The notes beneath the pieces were generated by a model. It was given only the letters and a program-made list of their open reading frames with translations. It did not search any database and was not told the origin of the DNA. Both the position numbers and the translations under genes were made by a program. A stretch of 64,000 bases of DNA from Echinococcus granulosus (lineage: Eukaryota > Platyhelminthes > Cestoda > Cyclophyllidea > Taeniidae): contig NW_020170417.1 of NCBI RefSeq assembly GCF_000524195.1, forward strand, positions 1-64,000, written 5' to 3'. Shown piece after piece: positions 52,262-63,029 of the stretch. Position 1 is the stretch's first letter. Each line of letters starts with the position of its first letter.

Positions 52262-52673
52262 CTTAGAGAAGAGGATGTGTGAACAAGCCTCCCTGCATTG
52301 AATAATTCAAGCTTAAACAGCCTCTTTCTCTCTCAATCTCTACCTTTCCTGTGGGTGACCGTCTCTGAGGAAACAATACCTCAGGAGGTTGACAATTAAG
52401 GCGAAGTACTTGCACACATACATACACAAAACATTTTTTCCTAGTCCAAACCTCATGTTTTCACCTGACACTTCCGGCCGCTATTGTTCTCGCCCTTGTA
52501 TGAGGGTGGGTGAATGAGGGACGGAGCGAGGCGGAGCGGAGGGGCGGAGGGAGGCAGTATAATGAGAGACAGCACCTCACCACACCACACAACGGAAGCA
52601 GACACACTTGTGCACATACGTTCGTGCCTCTTTTGCGTGACATGGCAGCAGTGTCCTAGGATAGTTGCCTTCA

Positions 52674-52698
52674 CCTCCTCCTCCTCCTCCTCCTCCTC
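52674..52698. repeat. (CTC)n trinucleotide tract
   Basis: Eight CTC units in a pyrimidine-rich strand. Confidence 0.85.
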
Positions 52699-53038
52699 TC
52701 CCACCAATATCACCATCACCAACGCCCCTTTGCGAAGCCGCAGTGCATGCACGCACTCCTCTCTACCTGCTACCTTCTTCTGCAAGGTGGTAACATCCGG
52801 TCAAGATATTGCGTGTGCGTGTGTGTGTGTGTTGCTATGTTCCGCTTCCAACCAGTCAGTCATAGGAGGCTAAGGGGAAGGAGAGAGGGGGGAAAGGATG
52901 ATGTTATACATATATATGTGTGGACGAAAGCGCGGACGTGTATGTGACCGTGTGCGCGCCAGCGCGCACTCATGTCCCCTATGTGCTCGCGTGCAGACTA
53001 AATGGACAATAGCCTCGTTCCGTTTCTTGCTGCCCTCC

Positions 53039-53075
53039 CTCTCTCTCTCGCGCTCTCGCTCTCTCTCTCTCTCTC
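53039..53075. repeat. (CT)n tract
   Basis: CT repeats with two CG interruptions. Confidence 0.85.
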
Positions 53076-54962
53076 CCTGCTGCTCTTACGGTGGCGTAAA
53101 TTATGCAGGAGGTTTTGAAAGCGTGGATTTGACATGACTAACGTTTCCGACATCAAACACTACGTGTATAAAACTGCATGCATGCACGTATTACCGGTCT
53201 CATTATCACGAGCTGATGGAAGGGTATCAAGGGTATCAATTCTTCACATCATTCCTCCTTAAAGTTACTATTCAGGGATAGTTTTGTAACCTTCATTGTC
53301 TACTTTCATGCAACTTATTATTCGTGAAGTAAGGAAAATATTTTTAAAGCTTAAGATATTAAATGAAGGCAATTTAGCTGGCACATTGGTGGCATATTTA
53401 AATTTGCTCTTTTTTCAAAAAGAAAACTACATTGTGTGGGAAATTAGCCAAGTAGCATCAAAATGATCCTCATTTGTAGCGTTTTAACAGTTCGTCCCCG
53501 TGGTTGGTGATCTAGTAGACCACAGATTTTTCTGTCTGTGGTGTCTCAAGTAACTCACTTTGGGAAGTCTATTCAACTGAAACCCCAACGTCTTGATTTT
53601 ATGAACGAAGATACCAATTATCAACAAATAAACAAACACGAGGTAAACAATTCAATGAAAAATGGAATTACAGAGCTACAATTTCCTATCATATTGGGTT
53701 TGTAGAAAGTAAGCCCAGATTGAGATTTGAATTCACTGTGGCAGGAGGCGGATTGTGAAAAACAAGGCGTTTTGACCTACTAGACAAAAATGCCTAGTAG
53801 CTGAGGCATGAAGCTTCAAAGGGTTACAAGATGTGGATCACATGAAATTGCACAACACTAACTTCTCCCAACTCAAAATATATGGTCTCTTTCACTCTCT
53901 CTCTCTCCCTCTCTTGTGCTCTCTCTTCCTATCTCTCGCACATACACACTCTCACTCTTTCATTACTTTGTCACAAGGAAGTGATTTGCACAGACATAAG
54001 CACATTTGTAGACAAATAAGACGTTTAAGTGTAAAGTGATCGAAATAAGACATTATAAGATATATTCAGTCAGATACAGGCACAACGAATTCTGCCTACT
54101 CATTCTGCAACCTAGGTACAGTGTTTACTGCTGCCGAGTCCAGGTGAGTTTATAAGCTGAGAAGTAAGGAATGTTTTTGGAAGGGCCAACATTTCCTTCC
54201 TATAATTTTTCATAGTTGGGGGGCTCTGGAGGCAGGAGTATGGGGAAGGAGGGCAGATGTGTGTATATATTTGTGCCATGTATAGTGAGGAATTAACCAC
54301 AGCCTAGGCGAAGAGCATGTCAAAGTTGGGCGTTCCGGGGTGAAAATCAAAGAGAGCATCCCAGTAGCCTGATTTTTTGACACTAGGACATATGAAAGCC
54401 ATGTACTATAGATGTGTGTTGGATTTGAGACGCAAATTTTGCTACCTCACTGATTGGAGTTGTATCCAAACGCCTCAGCAAGGCTCACCACCTATCTTTA
54501 AACCCATACATATTGTTCTAGGACAGTTCTTAACTAACACCGCTTTTCTATCATGTGAAAAATCTGTCATATTAATCATGCCAACATTGTCAAATATATT
54601 CCTTTGGCTAGAAACGAATGCTACCAGCCCATTATTAGAAATTTTACAGTTCTTTAATTTAAAGATTTAGTGAAAGCGGCATTACTTATTTTGAGTTAGG
54701 ACTTTTCCTTATAAAAGGGATAGATGTGCAATTTTGTGCGCTCAAAACTAGAGCATTGGTGAAAGGATGTGCCATTTGCTCATTGGAAAGATTGCACGGC
54801 CATGAGAATGCAGTGTAGTAAAGCAATTTACATGCGCCTTAATCCCCTTTAAACAACACTGAGCTGAGTAGGCTCCTTGGAAAGCTACGCAGATTGACTG
54901 CGAACAAAAATTGTCTAACAAAATGTGAGCAGTGAGCATGGGTATGGATTAGAGGAAAGGAA

Positions 54963-56411
54963 TTACTGAACAAACTCTAGGAAAAAATGGTGTATAGGTG
55001 GTTTAAGAAGCTTTCTTTGCACTATGCTCTTTCTATTTAATGGTCCATTTACCAAGGATCTTTTTAAGCAAGCAAACTGGCAAATAGCGGACACCTGCAA
55101 ACTTACATTCTGTTCGACGGGTTTGAAATGGGGACAGACCTCATTCTCTTCCTCGCTTGTTCCTCGAAAGCTAGGTTTCTTGGAGAGCAGAGGTCCACTG
55201 CATTGACTATCTCGTCCAGGGGTGGAACTTGATGGGGAATATCCGCCCAGACTTCTTGGCTTCTTATTTTTCAACGAGGTAGTTTTTAGTCGTCTACCGT
55301 TCAAGCAACGTGATGGGCTTCGCACAGCAAATCGAGAAAAAAGATGACGCGGGGGAAAGGCGTCAGAGAGATCGTTTGGGTAGGAGGAGAGTGAAGGTGA
55401 TCGACGGTTAAATGCATGAGATAGAAAGCCGGAAATACGACCACTGTCCAGACAATCAGCACTTGATTCCTGTATGCAAGAATCGTGTGGTAAGGTAGCT
55501 CGTCCAAAATTTATGGAGCAGCCGTCTAATGCAGACTTGGGAGGACGAACTCGTAAATCAATTGCGGCACCGCTTTCAGAATCGTTAGCTAGTAAAGTAC
55601 TCTCGAGGCTTTTGCAATCTGAAGAGGTGGATCGAGAGAATGCGTACAAATTTGGCTGAAGGGATTTATCATTAGAATGCAAATTCCAAGGATCCTTAGG
55701 CTCAGATGGTCGAGGCCGCGTTTTTTCATTTAATTCTGTAAGGTAGCGCAGAACAGATTTCTGAAAATTTATTGCCTGAAAGATTGTATAAGTGTAAAGT
55801 GAATTTAGAATTTCTTGGCAATCCGATCCAATTGGTGGAAGTGGGATTTGTTCAAGACATGAGTGAAGAAGTTGCAAAACACTTGAGTTCTCCTTTGACG
55901 CGAAGGTATTTTTGTTAACTGTTCCACATGGACTGAAGGAAAACGATTTTGACACTTGAGCAAATTCGTGATACAAGTGAGATGACTTCGGCCTTTGTTC
56001 TAAGATAGCCTCTGCTTTATTTCCAGTTGTTAAATTTTCAAATGGAAGTAAAAAAGGAAATCGTCGTGGCAAAAAGGGCAGGACGAAGGGGATAGATTGT
56101 CGTGTGGTAACTTCAGGAGTAGTGTTGACATTGGTATTAAAGTCAACATTTTGGAGCTGAGCTGCCAAGCTAAGTTGAAAATTAGAAATAGAGCTTGGTA
56201 AGCTAATGTTGTCACTTTCTTTAAATTGCTGGTTCTCATCATCAATTTTATGTGTGAGATTAATGGGCTCAATTGTATCAACGATATCATTTATGGGAAA
56301 TTCAGACTTGCATTTGTAGGACGCATTGCCTTTTCGACGCTTGTTAGGGCTTACAAAAACGTCGTCAACGTCGGAAAGTTGAATAGATTTGTTAGTAATC
56401 CCAGCAAGCAT
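54963..56411 (-). CDS. Unrecognised Ser-rich, probably nuclear protein
   Basis: A long minus-strand frame (482 aa from ATG at 56411, MLAGITNKSIQLSDVDDVF) opens head-to-head with 4E-T, with starts about 720 bp apart. I recognise no domain. Visible traits: a basic nuclear-localisation-like PNKRRKG at about 23-29, disorder rich in Ser and Asn, an AAIDLRVRPPKS stretch that loosely resembles a CtBP-binding PxDLx motif with Ala for Pro, and a basic Ser/Arg-rich region after about 330. In frame at 55114-55119 lies a strong donor (GTAAGT) after FKPVEQN, so the real protein may splice there to a downstream exon and the last 49 or so residues of the frame may be intron. A transcription-factor-like regulator is a guess from composition only. 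Confidence 0.6.
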   Translation of the reverse strand: MLAGITNKSIQLSDVDDVFVSPNKRRKGNASYKCKSEFPINDIVDTIEPINLTHKIDDENQQFKESDNISLPSSISNFQLSLAAQLQNVDFNTNVNTTPEVTTRQSIPFVLPFLPRRFPFLLPFENLTTGNKAEAILEQRPKSSHLYHEFAQVSKSFSFSPCGTVNKNTFASKENSSVLQLLHSCLEQIPLPPIGSDCQEILNSLYTYTIFQAINFQKSVLRYLTELNEKTRPRPSEPKDPWNLHSNDKSLQPNLYAFSRSTSSDCKSLESTLLANDSESGAAIDLRVRPPKSALDGCSINFGRATLPHDSCIQESSADCLDSGRISGFLSHAFNRRSPSLSSYPNDLSDAFPPRHLFSRFAVRSPSRCLNGRRLKTTSLKNKKPRSLGGYSPSSSTPGRDSQCSGPLLSKKPSFRGTSEEENEVCPHFKPVEQNVSLQVSAICQFACLKRSLVNGPLNRKSIVQRKLLKPPIHHFFLEFVQ

Positions 56412-57132
56412 AATCTAAAGAGCAATAATGATTGTGAGCGATTTTGTGTAGCCCAATTCAAAAATTCTCTTTAATTCAAGGTCAGAGAATGAGCTACCAA
56501 CAAGTGCAATCAAAATCAAAGACTATTGTTGTCCTAAAAACACAAAAAATTACCTGACCAAAAATGTTAAACGTCTTTGCTCTCGCGTTTTTAAACCTGA
56601 AAGCCAGGCATTTTTTTCATTTAACGGGTAGAGTATCAAAAATATGGCAAAAATTTAGTGCAATTCCGAGAAAAACCAAGGAGTAGTAAGTAAACGTTTA
56701 CCAAAAAGCCCACTTGGATTAGGCTGTCGTTATTTAATACGTACCATCCCAAAAAAAGTGTACGTCAGCTTTCACTCACTTGGCTGAAAGAAACTTTTAA
56801 AAATCATTAGACGTTTGTTAAAACCACTTTACTTTATTGAGCTTACCTCACGTGGCAGCAGAAAAATTTGTAGGTAAATCTTTTGGTCTTTATTCAAAAG
56901 TACATGCCAAGATTTACTATTAGACGTTCTAGTAAATGATCCAAAATCTGTTTTTTGACCCCACTTTTCTATTAAAATAAAACCCTAACTCTGGCTAGTA
57001 TCTTTTATACATTAATGCTTGTGCGTAGGCGTGTCATTTTATTCCGCTTTTTTGTGTTGGTTTATCTTCATAAATGAGGCACACTTTTTAAAACGAACAC
57101 AAGATTTCGTGATAAATATTACTCATGCAACC
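56412..57132. other. Divergent promoter region
   Basis: About 720 bp between the start of the minus-strand unknown gene and the chosen 4E-T start. AT-rich; no motif recognised. The 4E-T frame remains open upstream to an ATG at 57019. Confidence 0.45.
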
Positions 57133-60100
57133 ATGCAAGTAACCTTACTGGATGACGCAATAAAGAATGTGATTTTGAAGCAAGCAGCTTTCGAAAGGCG
57201 TGTCTATTCCCGAGTAGGAGTATCTTCCTATGCCACAACTTGTGTAGTTCGAACTTTTGGATCTAAAGAAAAGGTGCAAAGAGTATAAGCCTCCGGTGTT
57301 TATCATCGACCGCTTCTTAAAAAGAAAAAATGGCAAGGATTTTATATTCCACAGCCATAGAAATGATCATGTTTCATGTAAATCCTCCATTACTTTTATC
57401 CGTTTAAGTCGCCCAGTACGGTACACCAACAGACCGGAATCGCAGAGATTATGTTCCTGCAAGGCTGCCAAGAAATAGCCCATTTCAGCCTTTAAAACAC
57501 ATTAGCGGAATACTAAGCAAAAGAGGCTCGCGTGATAAACGGATAGAAACAAGCGAATTTCAAGAGAATCATTTTGATGTATATCATTTCGTTTTAACGA
57601 AAATTTAGCTCACTGAGAAACCCGCCTGGTACACAGAGGGACCTAAAAATATTGATGATCAGATGGATTTTGATGATATGAAAATGCCTCAATTTCATGA
57701 TCAAGCCATTTGCAAAATTGAGTGTATCGATTCTTCTAACAAAGATAAAATTTTGTTGTCCTTATGTCAACATGTAGCTACGACCCAAGAAAAAACCAGC
57801 GAGAAAAGCACTAATTCAAGATCCGTGGGTAAGTAACGGATTCATAACAGCTATTTTTTAGAAGAAGGACCTAACATGACTGTTGGCGAACCTTTTGCCA
57901 GCACATCAGGCCCAGTGGCTAAATCTAAACGTAAGTAAAAAATACTTTAATAAAATCTAAAGAAAAATGCGTTCGAATCTACACTCTTCGTGAAATTGAA
58001 AATGACTTACATGTGCGGAAAAAATATGACGACATTTCAAATGATCTTACGGCATTCAACAAGCTGCTTGCGATTGTTGGGTTTCAAGATAACGATAGTC
58101 AACAACAAGAGGTAAAACAATTACTTATCAATAGTGACATTTAGTTATCGTCTGATTCAGCAACTTCAAATTTAAGTACGGCTGTTGATAAGGGTGACAG
58201 CGGGGAGCATGAAAAGGTTGTTTTGCAAGCTTTAAATCAAAAAGATGTTGCCGCGTTGTCAGAAGTACAAGCGAGTCCCCTAGATAGCGTTTGTCCACCA
58301 AAAGACTACACTGGTTGTACAACTCGATATCCGACACATTTATTTAATCAAGCAAGCATTGGACATGTATGTAGGATTTAATTTTTAATAATTTTTGGCA
58401 TGACTAGACCTTTCGATGGTTTAGAGCCATGGTGAGTTACTAAAACCAGCAAAAGATTGTTAAATTTAGACAAATGCGGCTTCAGCAAGCGCCTTTATTT
58501 GCCAAAAAATGGACTCTTTTAACTCCATTGATTCAGAAGCACAGAGAAGTGCGCAAAGTAAGCGAGTAGTAGCCTACACTTTCTCCTTGCTAGATTTGGG
58601 ATCTCTGGGACAACAGTGCTCTTTTGATTCCAGCTATGAAGATATGGACAGTGACCAATTCGGTGATATGATGTAAAGTTTCTTCCTACGTACTTATATT
58701 CTAGACAACCGATGGATAGTTATGACTACGTTTCTCACGGAGTCCCTTTACGTAATTCCCTGGGGTTTCCTGTTGGTACTGGTGTTAATAGAATAGGAAG
58801 CAGAGTTTTCAATCCAATGGAATTTCAAAATGGGAATAAATTCCTTACGCACCAGCCCTTACAACCATTCATTCTGCAACGGATTCTTCAACAACAGCAG
58901 CTCGTCAAATGTAAGTTGGTTTTTCAGGTCATTTTCGGCTTGATCTGAGGTTTAGTTTAGCTTAAGGACATAATGTAGGCTACTTTTGAAGATTTTATCT
59001 GTTACTTTATAATTATTGGAACGCTTTAAAGCATGTAGTGATCAAATTTTATTTTCAGAAGCAGTTTCCACAATTCTGTAGTTGACGATCCCCTTTGAGG
59101 CACTGCAAATCTTTCCCTAAATTGTTAGGTACTGCAATCTTGTATTCGCCGCTTAGCAAAATCAATTCATGTAATTTTATCCCTTTTTTAATGACAAGCG
59201 TTTAATTGATGCATAGTTAGACCAAATAAATAGCCCTTTTTTTGCTGTTAGACCAGTCTTGGGGGTCTGACGTTTTCGAAGCAAATGACATTGAACTAGT
59301 GTTGCCCACTTTCCATGACTACCACAATGTCTGAGAAGCAACGAGTCATCTTTAATCGGATTTAGCTAAGCTCGTAAATTATGCTTAGTGTTTATGGAAA
59401 TTCCTGTTATTCATCTCAACGCGTACACATATTTCAGGTTCTTGAAAAACCTTCTTAGCCGTGAATGCGAAAATGCCCTATTTTCGGATTTTTTTTCGGA
59501 CATTTACTCATCTCAGTCATCAGTGAGCATAGTTGATCACTAGCAGCTTCGGTTACACGATTCCATGTTTCACAGCACCTACCACTTACTATTGAACACA
59601 TCGAGATTTGTGCTGGATTTGAATAATTATAGCTCACCATTTCTCTATGTTTAGGTGAATAGCGGTTTTTTTCTATCTGGCTGTATAAAAATATTTCGAC
59701 GCCTAAACCTTTTTTATTAATCCCACCAGAGGGCGACTTTTTAAGAAATTAGATGACATGACTAGCTGGTTTTTCGCCATCAAACTACCTGTTCCGAGGT
59801 GCTTATATGGTTAATGGCAACAACGCACTCAACCGCATTAGGGCGGCAGTTTCGTAGTGTTTAGCATTTATTTAATGCTAAATTGGATATATCTATTAAT
59901 TTCTTAAAGGCTCAATAAAAATCGGTTTGTCATGTAAAATTGAGACCTTTTAATGAGGTAATTTTGGCGACTGATTAGCTGGAGCTCCTTCATCCACTTA
60001 GCAGAAACTTTAAATTCGGTTTCTTGTAGTATTTGCATGTCGCATTCACCATGGAACTGACGCGTTTACTTAGGTGACTTACCAAAAAACTACTAAAGCC

Positions 60101-60589
60101 GTTGTGCGGTGAATCTTTACCCGGTGGTAACAGTACCTTTATCATGTGGCGTCATTAATTGCACAATCAATTGCACTCTAGCTCCGATTTTCAAAACCGC
60201 TTTGTATAATAGCACGAACTGATGGGAATTAATGCTATTTCGCAAGCTTGACATACTTTTCTACAGGCATTTATTTGGCAGATTCAGCGCTCCAACTATT
60301 AAACCTGCGAAACAACACCATGGGCTTCTTGCCCGGCTATCAGGCTCAAGTGCACCCCTTCCCCTATCCCCACCTCACCAACTCTAATGCCGTTAATTAC
60401 CCGCTCTGCAACCAGTTCTCCCAACATCATCAGCAGCAACCGACGATGACAGCAGCAACCGCAACGAATGGAATTGGTGAGGGTGACCTGGGCAATCCCG
60501 ACGCCTCAAGTCCGAACTCCATGTCGCAGGTGATGGAGAACAAGCACTGTGAAAGCTTCCCCACCGCAGCAGAGGGGATGGAGTGCTAG
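57133..60589 (+). CDS. EIF4ENIF1: eIF4E transporter 4E-T
   Basis: Exons: 57133-57213, 57248-57377, 57409-57578, 57609-57828, 57862-57930, 57963-58111, 58145-58366, 58408-58431, 58470-58557, 58594-58672, 58705-58910, 60267-60589; phases agree throughout, 586 aa (human about 985). The eIF4E-binding motif Y-x4-L-L is YSRFELL (residues 25-31), like human YTKEELL. Then KPAWYTEGP with QMDFDD (about 131-147), matching human EPEWFSAGP and GFDD; a short FRWFRAM (about 349-355) like SRFSRWF; DLTAFNKLL (about 249-257) like DMTAFNKLV; and LQPFILQRIL near the end. DLTAFNKLL comes before FRWFRAM, the reverse of the human order, so one of those two matches may be chance. 4E-T imports eIF4E and represses mRNAs in P-bodies with DDX6. 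Ten of eleven introns are 30-41 nt. The start could instead be 57019. The last intron (1356 nt) could hide another exon. Confidence 0.88.
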
Positions 60590-63029
60590 ACACCTTCGAG
60601 CAAGTCGTGCGTGTGTTCGTGTTTTGTGATTATTCGCTTTTAGGAAATGTAAAAAAAAGGAGTAAATAACGATGTATTGTGATTGTGTTTGGGGGTCACT
60701 CCTTGAGTAAGACGATGCGAAGATTGTAAAGGTTGGTGGATTTCTTAAGGGACAAATAAGTTCCGTTGCCTTTTCTAAATGATTCTTTTACTTATTTTGA
60801 TTTTTTTTACTGGCCTGCGTCAGTCTACCTTTTCTTTTCAACAGCAGCACATGCTTTTATGTACAGATTGTGTCCGTGATCGTAATATTCCAATTCTTCA
60901 CTCAGCATCAGGGGCGGGTATATCGAAAATTACTTCATGCCGTCTCTATGTGCTCGTGTTTAATAGTGTTGCACCAGCCATTGGGTGATTTAACTTATTT
61001 GCAGTCCTAAGAATGGGCTTTGAATGGTCGCTGTACCTCATTTTGTTTAGAATGCGAGCTCTGATCACGGGTCTCCTCCACATTGCATGCCATTGAAAAC
61101 TGCAGAAATTCAGCAACGCGGATTGGAATGTCGAATCCTCGTAGTAGTAGTCGTAAATAATAGTTTTAAGATTGTAGCACGTTTAATAGGAAACAAAAGA
61201 GGCGTTAGTGACAGTCTCAAAGGTCTCTTTACGTAGTAATTGGAGTACTGAATTTGGGGGGGGAGGGGCGAATTGATATATAACGTAACCGTTGTCAATT
61301 ACGTGAGCGAACCCTAACAGTGTCACCAACTCCAACCAGAGCCCAATCACGCAGCACCTTTTATGGATGAAAGGCAATTTTCGCACTGGTAAAAGGAATG
61401 CCGGCTCTAAGTTTCACATTAATTAACCAGACTGAGGGTGCGACAGGAGGAGACGTAAATAGTACGCACACAAACCTTGAAGAGAAGAACCCCGAGGTGA
61501 ACAAATTTTCCACCAGTAGTACTATTTAAACAAGGCACTCGGCCCTCCATTATGACTTTACACGAGCAGCAGGCCAACTTCGGATTGTTTATTTCCAGCA
61601 CCGCCCTCATAGTTGGCTAAGGTACCACCGGGGCATTTGGAAAAATAAAGAAGGTAGTGTCCGAACTGAAAATGGACCGATTAGAGGCTGAAAGATTCAT
61701 GACACCGGGTGCGAATCGTGCCAGGGCTAATGTTGACACGAAATGTCGAGTCAAAAATCACTGCGGAAGCCTGCGCTCCGGCATCCCACGACCCCAATGC
61801 TACTTACCACTGTTTCCTGCTAATACAGTCACCCAGAGCAGACATTATACGCCTGTAACCACGGTGCAAATTTCATTCAAAACTCCTGCTACGAGGGTAA
61901 GGGAAGATTCAACTGCAGTGCGCAGAGGCTTCTTCAATATTGTCAGAAATAGCGGTCCATTCTTGCGGTACGGCTCCAAAAAGAACGAGGATGGCTTGAA
62001 TAGACTACCAGTTGGACGTATTGCATACCCACTGTACACTTTTTAAACAAGGCAAGACGGAATGATGTTCAGAATAGTACATAGTTATAAACGAAGTATT
62101 TGCAATGAATACAATCACAAATGTAAACTTTAAAAGGCAAAAAAAGGATAAAAGCGGTTCTTAAAGTGTACAAATACAAAAGTGTGGAGATAAGACGAAA
62201 CGAGGTCGAGGACGGGATTGTCGCAATGTCACGAAGGCAAGATGAGGGAGATATGAGATTTGGACGCGGCTGATGGCTCCCGCGGCGCATGTGCATCTAA
62301 GTCTATCTATGCTTGACTAATGGCCAACAACACCGCTGCTTCTACTAAGGCCACTACTGCTAAACTTGCGGCTGGGAGGTCATCGAGATGGCGTCTGCCG
62401 CCACCAAGACGTGAGGGCGAAAGTACAGTGAAGGTGGAATGCGATGCCAGATGTAACCGGAGTAGAAATGCAGTTAATGATGGATTACCGAGTAACATCC
62501 GGTAGCTTGGATGGATGATGAACGCGCTCATAAAACATGTGCATGTGTTTAAGGTAATTCATGTGAATGTCAAGGCACACTTTGGAAGATCTCGCAAAGA
62601 CAAACAGGCGTATGGCTGTGTGTAATGACCGAGCACATTCTTTTTTAATAATCAAAGCAAAAAAACTACACATTCAAAAATTGACATAAAAGAAACAACT
62701 TAATAAACTCGGTGGAGGGGAGAGATGGAGAGGGGGAACACATAATAATAGTAGGGAGGAAGGAGGGTGTTGACAATAATTGAAAAATTAAATGTATCTC
62801 AAAAATATTGTTCAAAACATTCGAAGGGAAAACAAAATGCTAGCCTAGATTTAAAAGCAAGGAGAAAAATTCATCTCTCACAGCTGGCAGATCCATGAAT
62901 CCGCCTGCTTGGTCGACAAATTGACGGCGAATAAAAGACGGTGATGCAAAATCCGCACACCTGGGTAAATCAAAATTCTGGTTTGGAAGTCGTCATACGA
63001 AGGATCCATCAAATAAATAATTGATCAAT
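60590..63029. other. Intergenic between convergent 4E-T and Brat-like genes
   Basis: Presumed 3' UTRs of both genes. One plus-strand frame of 129 codons (61657-62046) has no recognised domain and no neighbouring exon support; I do not call it a gene. Confidence 0.4.

Larger units (their letters stand above)
42008..54962. other. 13-kb gene-poor, microsatellite-rich region
   Basis: No exon with a recognised domain. The part to about 43.0 kb is AT-rich; beyond that come CA, TG, CT, GGA and CAG tracts interspersed with GC-richer islands near 43.3, 44.3-44.7, 45.6-46.1, 47.6-48.0, 49.5-50.1 and 52.4-53.1 kb. Open frames here are repeat translations (poly-Cys/Val, poly-Arg, poly-Ser). Missing 5' exons of the BEN-domain gene may lie in it. 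Confidence 0.5.

Noticed and set aside
61657..62046. 129-codon plus-strand frame
   Set aside because: Non-repetitive but without similarity, exon partners or a clear promoter; lies in the probable 3' region of two convergent genes.
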